From NCBI RefSeq assembly GCF_020623625.1, contig NC_060204.1, positions 970,501 to 1,034,500 on the forward strand: a stretch of DNA of 64,000 nt. The letters run 5' to 3'. The notes under the pieces were generated by a model, which was not told the DNA's origin, made no database searches, and was given only the letters and a program-made list of their open reading frames with translations. Shown one piece after another: positions 1-11,412 of the stretch (the first letter of the stretch is position 1; the number at the start of each line of letters is the position of its first letter). The stretch comes from Saccharomycodes ludwigii. Lineage: Eukaryota > Ascomycota > Saccharomycetes > Saccharomycodales > Saccharomycodaceae. A program made the translations under genes and the position numbers.

Positions 1-292
1 TGGTACCAGTGCTAAAGATGTTGCTAAACAGTTTAAGGACCAAGGCATGGTTATCAGTGGTAAGAGAGATACTAGTGTGTACAAGACTTTAAAGGGTATT
101 ATTCCAACCGCTGCAGCCTTTGGCGGTGCATGTATTGGTGCTCTAAGTGTCGGTAGTGATTTATTAGGAACTTTGGGTAGTGGTACCAGTATTTTAATGG
201 CCACCACCACTATATACGGTTATTATGAGATTGCTGCCAAAGAGGGTGGATTTACCAAAAATTTGGTTTCTGGTATTTCTGAATTGATGTGA
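1..292 (+). CDS. SEC61: Sec61 translocon alpha subunit, C-terminal part (5' truncated by window edge)
   Basis: This is the last 96 or so codons of the pore subunit of the ER protein-conducting channel, which passes nascent secretory and membrane proteins through or into the ER membrane. The open frame runs from base 2 without an upstream stop, so the gene continues left of the window. Visible family features are the cytosolic [17 protein letters not shown] segment, the final transmembrane helices with [19 protein letters not shown] and [18 protein letters not shown], and the short tail ending in SELM. The family match is close to residue for residue over this part. Its neighbour NAM2 is also close to SEC61 in S. 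cerevisiae (YLR378C and YLR382C), though CSR1 lies between them there. SSH1 is the paralogue to exclude, but the tail and the locus favour SEC61. Confidence 0.93.
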   Translation, partial: GTSAKDVAKQFKDQGMVISGKRDTSVYKTLKGIIPTAAAFGGACIGALSVGSDLLGTLGSGTSILMATTTIYGYYEIAAKEGGFTKNLVSGISELM

Positions 293-662
293 AAAGTCTA
301 AATATGTATTATATTATTCATTCCATATTTCATTTTTATTGTATCCTAATTAGTTATTGATATCTGCATCTGTAATTAATTACCAGTTAATCAAACTGTG
401 GTCAATTAAAAATATATGTATCATACAAACTGTTCAGATTCAAAAATCTTTGTATTTTTGTACAACTTTGTTAAATCTATAATTTTTTTTTTTTTTTTTT
501 TTTTTAATCACCTTGCGTCTTTATCAATATTATATCAATAATTATATATGTTACGTGTGTGTGTGTGTGTGTTAACAGATAAAACAAATACCCTGTTTTA
601 GGGTTGCATATGGTAAACTTGTTTTGAAAATACCGAGTCACAGATTGTCCGGTTTCGGTATG

Positions 663-695
<33 letters not shown>

Positions 696-876
696 CCCCA
701 ATACTTTTAGAAAATATTCGAATAATCCGTCAAAAAAAAAAGGTGAAACTTAAAGCTTTTTAAGATTTAAAATCATAAACTTTATTAAAAAAAAAAAATA
801 CATGTAAGAAACCCAATTCTGTCGTCTTCGAAGAATTATCAAACAAATTGCATATAACTACTTTTAACAATTTGAA
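293..876. other. Intergenic spacer SEC61-NAM2 with homopolymer and GT repeats
   Basis: The 584 bases hold the SEC61 3' end and the NAM2 promoter. There are two long poly(T) runs, around 482-505 and 665-695, and a short (GT)n microsatellite near 553-571. Small ORFs here are low-complexity translations of these tracts. No RNA gene or further coding region is seen. Confidence 0.7.
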
Positions 877-3663
877 ATGTTCAAAAGACCATTTATTGGC
901 ATTAGTAGTCATGCCAATAAAAAACTTGGCAATTCAATTACTATTATTCCCACAAAAAGATATAGTACCACTACAAGTACACCCAATGAACCATCTTTAC
1001 CCGAATTATGTAATAAATGGGATGAAAAAGTTACGAATTTTGAAGTTAAATTATTGAAAAAAAAACAAGGAAATGATAACAAAGAAACCCCCAAAAAATA
1101 TATATTATCCATGTTTCCATATCCGTCAGGTATGTTACATATTGGACATTTAAGAGTTTACGCAATTAGCGATGCTTTGAACAGATTTTACAAACTTAAT
1201 GGATTTAATGTTATTCATCCAATGGGATGGGATGCCTTTGGTCTACCTGCTGAAAACGCAGCAATTGAAAGAAAAATTGATCCAAATACTTGGACTAAAT
1301 CAAATATCCTTAAAATGAAAGAGCAAATGAAATTAATGAAGGTTAATTTTGATTGGGATAGGGAAGTTACTACTTGTAATCCAGATTATTATAAATTCAC
1401 ACAATATATTTTTTTACAAATGTTTAAAAATGGATTAGCTTATCGTAAAGAGGCTGAAATTAATTGGGATCCGGTCGACAAGACTGTTTTGGCCAATGAG
1501 CAAGTTGATTCGCAAGGTAGGTCATGGAGATCGGGCGCTATTGTTGAAAAAAAATTATTAAAACAGTGGTTTTTAGGCATTACTCAATACGCCCATGATT
1601 TGCAAGCTGATTTAAAACTTTTAAAGAATTGGCCTTCAAATGTTAAAACTATGCAAAAAAATTGGATTGGTGAATCTACTGGCACCGAATTGAAATTTAA
1701 AGTTAACTTGGAAATAAATGATAATGTTCAAAAACTTGACGATTACATAACGGCATTTACCACGAGGGTTGATACTTTATTTAGTGTTCAATATTTGGCA
1801 TTGGCTTTGAATCATCCAATTGTCAAACATCTTGCTACGAAAGATCAAAAATTGGTTGAATTTATTAAAACTGCAGAAAAATTGGGCCCACAAAATGATT
1901 CAAAAATGGGTTACAAACTTAGAGGTCTAAATGTTTATCATCCATTGGTATCCAATAAAAAAATACCGGTATATGTAGCACCATATGTCATTGGTAGTTA
2001 TGGTTACGGTGCAGTTATGGGATGTCCAGGCCATGACGAGCGTGACTATGCATTTTGGGTCAAGGCTAACGAAGATACACACAATAATCCTGTTAAAATA
2101 ATTAAAACTATTAAACCTTTGAATGATGACTGTGAATGGACCACACCATATACCTCTAAATCAGGTAAATTGATAATTCCAAATGAAATTCTTGGGTATG
2201 AATTTTTTAATGGGTTGACTGTAAAAGAAGCCCAAATTGCTATTACTGAGAAACTGGAGAAATTAGGTCTAGGAAAATTTACCACCCAATTCAAAATTAG
2301 AGATTGGTTAATTTCTCGACAACGTTATTGGGGAACACCAATTCCTATTATCCACTGCAACAACTGTGGTCCAGTGGCCGTTCCTGAAAAAGATTTGCCT
2401 GTCATGTTGCCAAAGGTTACTTCGCTAGCTTCAAAGGGCAATCCATTAACTTTTGTTGATCAGTTTGTTAATGTTAAATGTCCGAATTGTGGTCATGATG
2501 CTAAAAGAGAGACGGATACTATGGACACGTTTATGGACAGCTCATGGTACTTTTTCAGATATATTGATCCGCACAATGAAAAGTTGCCCTTCGATCCAGA
2601 AATGGCACGCAAATTACTGCCCGTAGATATGTACATTGGTGGGGTGGAACATGCGATTTTGCATTTGTTATATTCAAGGTTCATGTCCAAATTTTTGACT
2701 AAAATTGGTATGTGGCCAAATGGCGGTGATTTTAATGGAGAGCCTTTTCAAAAGTTAGTTACGCAAGGTATGGTTCACGGTATGACATATATCAATCCAG
2801 AAAATAAAAGATTTTTGAAGCCTGATGAATTGGATTTCTCCAAGAACCCAAATAACCCAATTATAAAGTCAAATGGTAAAAACCCCTTGATTTCGTATGA
2901 AAAAATGTCCAAATCGAAATACAATGGCGCTGATCCTAAAGAATGTATTGCAAAACATGGTTCAGATGCTACAAGGGCACATATTCTGTTCCAAGCACCA
3001 ATAAGTGATATTTTGAATTGGGACGAATCAAAGATAATTGGCGTGGAGCGTTGGTTGCAACGTATTTTAAAATTATGCAATAGTTCCATATCAAGTTCGG
3101 TTAAATATGATAATCAAATGGCTGTTTTGAAAAGTTCCAAATCGCTACATAATGATGAAGAAGTTAAATTCTATAATACATTACAAAAGTTGCTAAAGAG
3201 TATTACTATAGCTTTTACGGACACATTGTCTTTAAATACTGTTATATCAGATTATATGAAATTGACTAATCTGCTCTATGATAATGTGAATAACGCCTCC
3301 ATTGATAATCAATTAAAACTAAATGCTTTGGTCAAGTTGATTAATGTTATATATCCCATAACACCGTGTGTTAGCGAAGAAGCTGCTGCTATTATAGTTA
3401 AGAACCAAAATTGGAATGAAGAGTTAAGTAGATATTGGCCGGATGTGGAACCAATCAAACAACCAAATACTGTCTCTTATAATGTTGTGATTAATGGGAA
3501 AATGAGGTTTATATATTGTGGATCCAAGGATTTTATTGAATTGCATGAAGGTGAAATTATTAAAATACTAACCGAGTTACCGGGAGGGATAAAATATTTG
3601 AAAGGTAAGGACATTATGAAAGTCATTGTTAAGAAAAAAGTAATAAGTTTTGTTTTAAAATAG
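877..3663 (+). CDS. NAM2: Mitochondrial leucyl-tRNA synthetase
   Basis: This 928-aa class I synthetase charges mitochondrial tRNA-Leu. In S. cerevisiae Nam2 also helps splice some group I introns. The N-terminus is basic and hydroxylated with RYSTTT near residue 29, as expected for a mitochondrial targeting sequence. The HIGH motif is at residues 88-91, within [15 protein letters not shown], and the KMSKS loop at 676-680. Between them lies the CP1 editing domain, with TTRVDTLF and [18 protein letters not shown], and a zinc-like CNNC...CPNC region. The bacterial/mitochondrial type is clear from the domain order. Length fits the family (about 890-930 aa). The ATG at 877 is the first in frame and gives a complete presequence. 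The gene converges on CSR1 with only 262 bases between them. Confidence 0.96.
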   Translation: MFKRPFIGISSHANKKLGNSITIIPTKRYSTTTSTPNEPSLPELCNKWDEKVTNFEVKLLKKKQGNDNKETPKKYILSMFPYPSGMLHIGHLRVYAISDALNRFYKLNGFNVIHPMGWDAFGLPAENAAIERKIDPNTWTKSNILKMKEQMKLMKVNFDWDREVTTCNPDYYKFTQYIFLQMFKNGLAYRKEAEINWDPVDKTVLANEQVDSQGRSWRSGAIVEKKLLKQWFLGITQYAHDLQADLKLLKNWPSNVKTMQKNWIGESTGTELKFKVNLEINDNVQKLDDYITAFTTRVDTLFSVQYLALALNHPIVKHLATKDQKLVEFIKTAEKLGPQNDSKMGYKLRGLNVYHPLVSNKKIPVYVAPYVIGSYGYGAVMGCPGHDERDYAFWVKANEDTHNNPVKIIKTIKPLNDDCEWTTPYTSKSGKLIIPNEILGYEFFNGLTVKEAQIAITEKLEKLGLGKFTTQFKIRDWLISRQRYWGTPIPIIHCNNCGPVAVPEKDLPVMLPKVTSLASKGNPLTFVDQFVNVKCPNCGHDAKRETDTMDTFMDSSWYFFRYIDPHNEKLPFDPEMARKLLPVDMYIGGVEHAILHLLYSRFMSKFLTKIGMWPNGGDFNGEPFQKLVTQGMVHGMTYINPENKRFLKPDELDFSKNPNNPIIKSNGKNPLISYEKMSKSKYNGADPKECIAKHGSDATRAHILFQAPISDILNWDESKIIGVERWLQRILKLCNSSISSSVKYDNQMAVLKSSKSLHNDEEVKFYNTLQKLLKSITIAFTDTLSLNTVISDYMKLTNLLYDNVNNASIDNQLKLNALVKLINVIYPITPCVSEEAAAIIVKNQNWNEELSRYWPDVEPIKQPNTVSYNVVINGKMRFIYCGSKDFIELHEGEIIKILTELPGGIKYLKGKDIMKVIVKKKVISFVLK

Positions 3664-3751
3664 GGCAAATTTTTTGTTGTATATAGTAGAGCCTCAATAT
3701 TATTATTATTATATTTTTTTTTTTTTTTTTTTTTTTATTAATAGGTAAAGG

Positions 3752-3786
<35 letters not shown>

Positions 3787-3925
3787 GCCTGTAAATATTA
3801 CAATATGATAAATAAATGAAAAAATTACCTTAAATTATTGGAAGAAACTTTTAGTCTAGGCTAATATTTTAATATAAAAAAAAAATTAAAAATTAAAACT
3901 ATTTACTTATATTTACTTAACAAAT
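3664..3925. repeat. Convergent spacer with facing poly(T) and poly(A) tracts
   Basis: Between the stop codons of NAM2 and CSR1 lies a poly(T) run (about 3713-3736) followed by a run of 32 A (3752-3783). The facing tracts could fold into an A/T hairpin and probably serve 3'-end formation for both genes. In S. cerevisiae CTF3 sits at this point, and it is missing here. Confidence 0.7.
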
Positions 3926-5380
3926 TTAAAGCTTTAATAAATTTTCCCAATCATAATATGATCTAGATCTGATATACGGGTCCAATTCAATATAATTATT
4001 TTTAAATTCTTCACCAATTTTTAATCTTTCCTTAAAAAACCCATCCTCACCAGTTTCAATCCATTGAACAGTGTTATATATAAATCTACCAATAATTTCG
4101 TCTCTTTTTGATATCAATAAATCTCTGGTTTCATGATCGTTTAATTTAGAATCCAATTCATCCCAATTGCCAGGTGCTTGGTAATGGTAGTTATACTTAT
4201 CTCCACCGCTCAGATACTCAGGAATATGTTCCAATGCAATATACTTTAGTAAATCTTTATGGCCCTTGGTGAAAATAAATTTAGAAGCAACAACTGGATC
4301 TAACCAGTTCTTAATAATACTCCAAATGGAATTGAAGACCCATGGTGCCTTATGGATGATAAACTTGCTTAGGCATTCAGGGTAGTGAGCCTCAAAACAT
4401 TCAATTAAAAACTTGACAGGGGAATATTCCATATTAGATAAACTAAAACCAGTTAAATCAAAAACAATGGTGGCTTGGTCGATAGGTTCTTTTAAAAATA
4501 ACCTGGCCTCCTCGATCACGGTAAGGGCATATCTTTCAACTTCTTCTTCAGTCTGTTCGGAAGGATGATGCAATTTAACCCGAACCAAAACAATTGGATG
4601 ACCACCTAAATCAACCCCTCTAATGCTAGCTTTCATGGATTCATAGTTTTTAATTAAGCCATCCATTTTATGGTCAAAAGCATATTTTTCGCCTTCCCTA
4701 AGGATCTTATCTGGTTGTAACTTATTCAATCTCCAATCAAAGGTACGAGAAATCATGACTAGTGACTTATCAATGTTCCATTTTCTAGCTCTGATGTATC
4801 TTAATAATAAGTTATCAGGAGATTCTACCCTTAACATGTTCCAAAATTCCTCTTTAATTTCCTCCGGCTTCAAATCTTTTAGAGAATCATGGATGTAGCA
4901 GTGAGGATACGACTCCTCAATAGCAGCAGCAGATCTATTAGATCTAGTATCAAAAGTTTCACCATTGTCTTCTTCATTATCACTTTCGTGTTGTGTGTTA
5001 TTGAGTTTTTCAATTGATTTATTTTCTTTATCTTGCTCTTCAAGCTTATGCTCTAGCTTTGCCTTTTCTTCATGTTCCTTTTTCTTGCTGGAAGAATGTG
5101 ATCCGAACCAACCACCGCTGTGTGATTTTTTTTTGGTATGTTTGTTTTCAATAGTATGTTTCTCCATTTCCGCCTTTTCCTCTTCTTTCATTTCTTCTTT
5201 TTCCGATGCACAATTTTTTTTATCATATGGGGTTAAAATATGATCAACTTTAACCTTTACACCCCAAAAGAGTAATAATTGAGCCCATACTTTTTGTAAA
5301 ACTAGTTTTTGTTCACCGGTTAGATTTTGGGCCCTACCTTCTAGGAAAGTATTTTTGGTATCACTGTTATTGGTGGCCAT
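3926..5380 (-). CDS. CSR1: Sec14-like phosphatidylinositol transfer protein Csr1
   Basis: This 484-aa protein belongs to the Sec14/CRAL-TRIO family. S. cerevisiae Csr1 (Sfh2) is a phosphatidylinositol transfer protein linked to lipid metabolism and Golgi-endosome traffic. A CRAL-TRIO N domain (LLLRYIRARKWNIDKSLVM) precedes the lipid-binding fold, which includes FDLTGFSLSNMEYSPVKFL, ECFEAHYPE and HKAPWVFNSIW followed by KNWLDPVVASK. The C-terminus ends with the Csr1-typical LDPYIRSRSYYDW. It is longer than the S. cerevisiae protein (408 aa) because of a lysine- and glutamate-rich insert at about residues 60-150, between the N-terminal segment and the lipid domain. The start at 5380 gives MATNNSD and keeps the conserved QKLVLQKVWAQLL segment. 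It shares a divergent promoter region with the next gene. Confidence 0.93.
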   Translation of the reverse strand: MATNNSDTKNTFLEGRAQNLTGEQKLVLQKVWAQLLLFWGVKVKVDHILTPYDKKNCASEKEEMKEEEKAEMEKHTIENKHTKKKSHSGGWFGSHSSSKKKEHEEKAKLEHKLEEQDKENKSIEKLNNTQHESDNEEDNGETFDTRSNRSAAAIEESYPHCYIHDSLKDLKPEEIKEEFWNMLRVESPDNLLLRYIRARKWNIDKSLVMISRTFDWRLNKLQPDKILREGEKYAFDHKMDGLIKNYESMKASIRGVDLGGHPIVLVRVKLHHPSEQTEEEVERYALTVIEEARLFLKEPIDQATIVFDLTGFSLSNMEYSPVKFLIECFEAHYPECLSKFIIHKAPWVFNSIWSIIKNWLDPVVASKFIFTKGHKDLLKYIALEHIPEYLSGGDKYNYHYQAPGNWDELDSKLNDHETRDLLISKRDEIIGRFIYNTVQWIETGEDGFFKERLKIGEEFKNNYIELDPYIRSRSYYDWENLLKL

Positions 5381-5389
5381 TTTATTTTA

Positions 5390-5420
<31 letters not shown>

Positions 5421-6096
5421 TTGTTTTTTTTGTTTTTTTTGTCTTTTTTATCTTTTATTATTTTAAGATATTAATGGTAATAGTATTAGAAAGAAAAAAA
5501 AAAAAGTTAAAGGTAAAATTAAAATTTATATATAATAATTCTTCCTTATATTTTTTTTTTTCTTTTTTGGATATTATTTTTATTTTTTTTTCTCAACAAG
5601 AACCAACGAAAAGTACAAATAATAATAGTATTTTGTCCCTTTTTGTGTTTAAAGTGAAATTTCATATTCAAAGTGGAATTATACTTTCATATCCAATCAA
5701 TTTTATAAACGAGCACGAAAAAAAAAAAAAAAAAGAAAAAGAAAAAGAAAAAGAAAAATTAAAAACGAATTCAGCATTTTCTTTTTTTTTTTCCATTTTA
5801 TTTCCAATCCGCATCTTAACCCAGTCCGTTCACTCTCGGACACATAACCCATATAATAAACACCCGTAACTTAATAAAATATAGATCATTTTCCACGTTG
5901 ATATTATTTCTATCTATTTCCTTTTCTCCGTCTTGTCTAAATACATACAAAAACAAAATAAAACTAAAAAGGGGGTAAGCAAAGAGAAAAGGAAAAAGGT
6001 CCAAATATAATCTTCCATATATCTTTGTATCTAATAACCTAAAAGTTTTGTTTCTTTTTTTAACACCATCAACACATTGATACCAGAAAAAAAAAA

Positions 6097-6127
<31 letters not shown>

Positions 6128-6187
6128 AAAAACCTTAAACTACTACACTGTAATCAATCTTAAAATATCACTCACCCATCTGCTACT
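5381..6187. other. Divergent promoter region CSR1 / hydrolase-phosphatase gene
   Basis: The 807 bases are dominated by simple sequence: GTTTT repeats next to the CSR1 start, poly(A), an (AAAAAG)n stretch near 5715-5758, and an (AAAT)n run around 6098-6127 just before the downstream gene. ORFs in this stretch are low-complexity translations. No RNA gene is seen. Confidence 0.65.
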
Positions 6188-8284
6188 ATGACCAAGAGTG
6201 AAAACAATAGCAAGGATAGTACTACAAGTACAACAAATATTCCTGTAATTAATGTTTCCCCAAATATTAATGCCACTAATAAAGAAAAACACAACTATTT
6301 CCTAAACACAGTACCATCTAAATCACGCAAAAGTAGCACAATTGAATCAGAAGCTAAAATTTTGTTTAAAGATACAATTAATCTCTCACAAAAAAGTACC
6401 TCTATAAATAACGATAATGAAGAAGTATTTTCTGATCAAAGTGACAATCAGGTTGATGTTGATGAGTTGCCTCAATTGGTTACTTGTGAAAGTAGAACTT
6501 CTTCTCATAGCAAAAGTTTAACCGAAAATGAACACTTTATCTATTTAAAACACGAAAAATATCACAAGGATAAAGGTATAGCTGGTATCTTAACAAGGCC
6601 TAAGTCTGCTCTTACTAATAATCGCAAAGGTATCCTATTATTGCATGGACATAGTGGTCATAAGGACCAATGTTGTTTACCATTGATCAATGCTAAGTTG
6701 GGTTCCATGGGTTATTATGTACTAAGAATTGATTTTAGGGGGTTAGGTGATTCAGAAGAAAATGCTGATCCCTCAGTGGGTAGAACCATTCAACAAGATA
6801 TCGAAGATATTGAAACTTGTTATTTATTTTTCCGTAACATTTGTAATGTTAAATTAGATGCCATAGTAGCACATAGCAGAGCCGTTATTTCCATGTTCCA
6901 ATTTGTAATTGATAGATTACAACCTTGCTACCATGATTTTATCTCCAATCTTTTCAATTGTTCCGGTAGGTATGTTTCAAATGAGTTAATTACCAAAGTC
7001 CAAGAAAAAGCTCCAAACTGGTATAAAGATAAAGGATATTACTGCAAAGCATATAGAATGGGGAAACTAACAGATGTTTTTATCCCAATGTCTGAAACAC
7101 TCTCCGCTGCCTCTATTGATGTTACCCAATTTACTCAAATCGACTCAAGAACTTTTATTTTCAGTATATACGGTGGTAAAGAAGATATTATGCCGTTGAG
7201 TTATGCTACTCAATATGCTGATTTGTTTGGCAGCAGAAGACACAAGTTGGAAATTATTCCTAATGCAGATCATTGTTTTTATGGATTGGCCAATGATCCT
7301 AACATCTATGGGTTACCAATAAGAAAGGGTAAAGTTAACTATAACTATCTTGTGGTCAACTACGTTGCTGATTTTTTAAGTGAGGAAAACCAAATGAATT
7401 TATTCAATTCTATGAATAAATATATTGAAAATGATATATACCCACCCTCTTTTAGATGGCCATTACCATTTGAATATAGCAACGTTTCTAATTTTAGGGA
7501 CATAGGTGGGTACAAATTGTCTGATGATAACATTAAACGTGTTAAATCGAACATTTTTTACAGATGTGCCAACCCATCGAAAATTACCAAAAGGGGGTTG
7601 GAATATTTGACTGAAACTTTGCATGTCAGAAAAATATTTGACCTAAGAAGTGATGCAGAGAGAGAGAAAACAGGCATTATTGACTGTGAGAAGGTGAATG
7701 TTGTACATTTGAATTTTAAACAAGATATGGATCTTGAAGACATTGCATTGCATTATCAAGGTATGTTGTTATCACCATTGAATTTTCCTCAGGCTTATAT
7801 GATTGTTTTGAAAAAAAGTTTAAATTGCATTCGTGAGTTTTTCCAATATCTTTTATCCACTGATTTGGAAGAGGAGGGAATAAGTGTGGTTTTCCATTGC
7901 ACAGCTGGTAAAGACAGAACCGGGATTTTATGTATGTTATTATTGAAAATTTTAAATGTAGATGATGAAACAATTTGTAATGAGTATTCTCTGACCACAA
8001 TTGGTCTAAAAACTGAAACTGATTTAATCGACAGCATAATGGAAAGAGATGAACAGTATTACGTTAATGTTTTGGGCGAAGCTCATTATAATAAATACAT
8101 TTCTAAAAAAGATATTACACCTTTGCAAATGAATAAGAATGTCTTGTCTTCGAATTATTTAGCTATGAGAATATTTATTGAAGATTTTGAAAAAGAGTTT
8201 GGGGGAATTGAAAGTTTTTTTATTGAACATTTGCACTTATCTATGAAGGACATCGAACTATTAAGAAGTAGATATACTTGTTAA
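6188..8284 (+). CDS. Fusion protein: alpha/beta hydrolase (YDL057W type) plus Y_phosphatase3-type phosphatase
   Basis: This 698-aa protein has three parts. Residues 1-115 are polar and low in complexity. Residues 116-395 form an alpha/beta hydrolase with LLLHGHSGHKD at 150-160, RIDFRGLGDS at 180-189, nucleophile Ser230 in VAHSRA, an Asp candidate at 333 (GGKED) and His362 (NADH), so the triad looks intact. Residues 425-698 form a phosphatase of the Y_phosphatase3 (PtpB/LipA) kind, with SNFRDIGGY at 434-442 and the P-loop HCTAGKDRTG at 570-579 (Cys571, Arg577). The hydrolase half resembles S. cerevisiae YDL057W as I recall it, and YDL057W lies next to MBP1 as this gene does. That protein is about 328 aa and lacks the phosphatase. 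The second half may act on phosphotyrosine or phosphoinositides, but substrates of both halves are unknown. Confidence 0.85.
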   Translation: MTKSENNSKDSTTSTTNIPVINVSPNINATNKEKHNYFLNTVPSKSRKSSTIESEAKILFKDTINLSQKSTSINNDNEEVFSDQSDNQVDVDELPQLVTCESRTSSHSKSLTENEHFIYLKHEKYHKDKGIAGILTRPKSALTNNRKGILLLHGHSGHKDQCCLPLINAKLGSMGYYVLRIDFRGLGDSEENADPSVGRTIQQDIEDIETCYLFFRNICNVKLDAIVAHSRAVISMFQFVIDRLQPCYHDFISNLFNCSGRYVSNELITKVQEKAPNWYKDKGYYCKAYRMGKLTDVFIPMSETLSAASIDVTQFTQIDSRTFIFSIYGGKEDIMPLSYATQYADLFGSRRHKLEIIPNADHCFYGLANDPNIYGLPIRKGKVNYNYLVVNYVADFLSEENQMNLFNSMNKYIENDIYPPSFRWPLPFEYSNVSNFRDIGGYKLSDDNIKRVKSNIFYRCANPSKITKRGLEYLTETLHVRKIFDLRSDAEREKTGIIDCEKVNVVHLNFKQDMDLEDIALHYQGMLLSPLNFPQAYMIVLKKSLNCIREFFQYLLSTDLEEEGISVVFHCTAGKDRTGILCMLLLKILNVDDETICNEYSLTTIGLKTETDLIDSIMERDEQYYVNVLGEAHYNKYISKKDITPLQMNKNVLSSNYLAMRIFIEDFEKEFGGIESFFIEHLHLSMKDIELLRSRYTC

Positions 8285-8450
8285 TTTTATAATTATGTGG
8301 CTGCACTTTTTTTTTTTAATTTATTACTGTTTTCCCCCCCCCCCTTAACGGCTATTCCAGCTCCAGCTGAAGTTACCATGACGAGGCACAACAAAAGTAC
8401 ATATATATATTTAGATATTCACACATCTTTTTGTTTTAAGTTTACGTAAT

Positions 8451-8484
<34 letters not shown>

Positions 8485-8599
8485 TTCTTTCGAGAGTCTA
8501 ATATTTTTATCAATTAGATCTTAGCAAAATGGAAGCATATAAAGATGTACCATGTTTTGGACCCTATAAGCGGTTTCAATTATGAAAATTAAAAAAATA
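8285..8599. other. Spacer after the fusion gene
   Basis: This 3' region holds a run of C (8334-8344), a short GC-richer patch (8345-8400) and a poly(A) run of about 30 (8452-8482). No gene is supported. Confidence 0.55.
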
Positions 8600-8672
8600 T
8601 GCTTCCAACCAGAGTCGAACTGATGATCTCCACATTACTAGTGTGGCGCCTTACCAACTTGGCCATAGAAGC
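8600..8672 (-). tRNA. tRNA-Thr (anticodon AGU)
   Basis: A complete 73-nt cloverleaf reads on the minus strand. The acceptor GCTTCTA pairs with TGGAAGC with one G-T pair and the discriminator is A. The A box (TGGCCAAGTTGG) and B box (GTTCGACTC) are intact, and the anticodon loop CTAGTAA gives AGU, read as IGU after editing. There is no intron. A run of seven T follows the 3' end on the transcribed strand as Pol III terminator. It closely matches S. cerevisiae tRNA-Thr(AGU). It sits between the fusion gene and MBP1, an adjacency otherwise kept between YDL057W and YDL056W. Confidence 0.97.
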
Positions 8673-8796
8673 TGTATCTTGTACACTCCATGTTACCGAA
8701 TATATATAGTAATTTATTATTAGTTATCTGTTTTTAATATTTTACTATTTTATTATCAAGACAGCTGTAATAGTTTGTTGCTTGTCTTTATATATA

Positions 8797-8828
<32 letters not shown>

Positions 8829-9267
8829 TAACTAATAAAACTATATTTTATATATTTCCAATTAATTAACTAAGCAACTTATTACATAAATCACTTTTTT
8901 TTTTTTTTTTTTTTTTTTTTTGTTTGACTCTTCCCCATAATTTCCCTGCTTTATATGTTATTTTATTTGGATCGTACATTATTATTATTTTTTTTTTTAA
9001 AAAAGAAGAAAAAAAAAATAAAAGAAAACATTTGAATACTTTGCACAGCATTTGCATCTATAACGTGTAAAAATACATTAATCTAGGCTATAATATCACT
9101 CGCCTTATTTTCTAACACACACAAGACAAATCAATAACTTGTTACTACTCTATTGCATACAACATCTTTGATTGTTATGAATAACTGCCAAGACTGGTAT
9201 CCCACTGAAAACAACTAAACATACAGCTTAACATATATATATTTTGATAAGAGCAACCACAATAATT
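8673..9267. other. MBP1 upstream region with TA repeats
   Basis: The spacer holds the tRNA-Thr 5' flank, a (TA)n microsatellite around 8787-8827, a poly(T) run (8897-8921) and the MBP1 promoter. No coding region is credible. Confidence 0.6.
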
Positions 9268-11267
9268 ATGAGTAGCACCATGGCTACAGCTCCTTCGAGG
9301 CCACTTCCGCCTATAAATACCAACAGTAACATTATGAATGAAAACATCGAAAATACACAAATTTATTCTGCCAAATATTCTGGTGTAGAAGTTTTTGAAT
9401 TACTACATTCTACAGGCTCCATAATGAAAAGGAAAGCGGATAACTGGGTTAATGCGACACATATTTTAAAAGCAGCAAATTTTCCCAAAGCTAAAAGAAC
9501 CAGAATCTTGGAAAAAGAAGTTATAAATGACATACATGAAAAGGTGCAAGGTGGGTTTGGCAAATATCAAGGAACTTGGATCCCTTTACACTTGGCTGAA
9601 AAATTAGCTGCCAAATTCAATGTTCATGATGAACTAAAACCATTATTTGATTTTGTACAAAAAGAGGGAACTGCACCACCTCCACCAGCGCCAAAACACC
9701 ATCATGCAACTAAAAATAGTAATGGCCGGAATTCTGGTAATAGTTCAGATAACACAAAAAAGCGAGGTAAGTCAGGAGCCTCTACTAGCATTAACAATGG
9801 AGCAATAAAAAAAGCTAAATTATTAAATAATGACAACGGTGGTATTAGCAGTAATAACAGTAGCACAGCTAGTTTGGTAAACAATAACAATACCAATGGT
9901 ACTAAGAATAGCAATTCGACGAGCGACTCTGGTTCAACCACGCCCACCCCCGGCATACTAACCTCAAATACAAAAACAGGTAATGACAATGATAACGGTA
10001 GTAATCAGGCACCGATCAAGCAAACTAAAAGGAGAGGTCGGCCTCCCTTAAATAGGAATGTCAGTAAGAGTTTAACTAATGGGATTAGTGGTAAAGGAAA
10101 CAACACTAAAGATAGCAATAACAAGCTTAAAAAACCAATAAATTTATTACGGAGATCTAAAACTGATATGTCTTCGTTGTTAAATGCAAGTACTTCATTG
10201 CAACAGGTTCAAGATGACAGTACGAGTAGCACTGCCTCAAATATATTATCACAATTTCAATTACCTCCATTAATTAGGAATAATAGTGGGATCAACAAGA
10301 ATAATACCATTATTAGTAATAGTAATATTGGCAGAGATTTGCCAATAACCATAACACCCGGTCAGTCTTCTTTAAATGGAATGATACATGCTAGTTTTAA
10401 TACGAAATTTACTCCACTGGATATAGACGATGGTTTATCAAGTGATATTGAACCGGTAACGCCCACAAAGCCAAACAAAATAAGCAATACAGATGATAAT
10501 AATGGCAATCCATCACTGCTTGAATCTTATGGAACTGAGAATATACATGATGATGCAAAGGTAAATATGTCACCAGGAACAACATTTCAATTATCTGATC
10601 CATATTTAAACCAAATAATAATGCATTTGATATACTCCACGCCGATTCCTTCATGTTTAAATGGTATTTCAGGAACAGTTGATAAACAGAACGACTCATC
10701 TGATGTTGGCAGCCGCGATAGAAAAGATATGTGTCAAATTTTTAACGTTATCAATGATCCAATAGATAGTGAAGGAAATACAGTTTTTCATTGGGCCTGT
10801 GCCATGGGAAATTATGAGGTTGTTTATAAATTGATCACAAATTGTCAGTGTAATATTCATGTTTTAAATAAATTGGGTGAAAATGGTCTCTTTAGATCAG
10901 TTATGTTTCATAATTCATACACCAACAGGACTTTTCCATCCATATTGCAGATTTTAGCAAACCAACAAATTAAGTCGAGGAATAATAAAGGTGAAAGCAT
11001 ATTTCATTACATAGTTAGGAGAAAAAGTAGTACGCCTAGTGCTGTTTATCATTTAAGCACTATTATTGAGTTAATTGATTATGAAATTGTTAAAGAATTG
11101 TGTAATTATCAAGATTATTTTTCGGGTAATTCACCTCTTCACCTAGCTGCTATGAATAAAGACCAAGATTTCTTGGAAATTTTATGCTCTGTTGGCGGTT
11201 TATTGACTTTAAAAAATAACATGGGCAAGACTCCCATAGAGTTAATTAATGATAATTTGCATGTATC

Positions 11268-11298
<31 letters not shown>

Positions 11299-11355
11299 GG
11301 TATTATTAATGGTTTTAGCCGCGATTTAAGTATAAATATTGGTAATTCTGGAGGT

Positions 11356-11412
<57 letters not shown>

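Noticed and set aside
5402-5869. 155-codon frame in the CSR1/fusion-gene promoter
   Set aside because: Composition is phenylalanine and lysine from poly(T) and poly(A) tracts, with no conserved segment.
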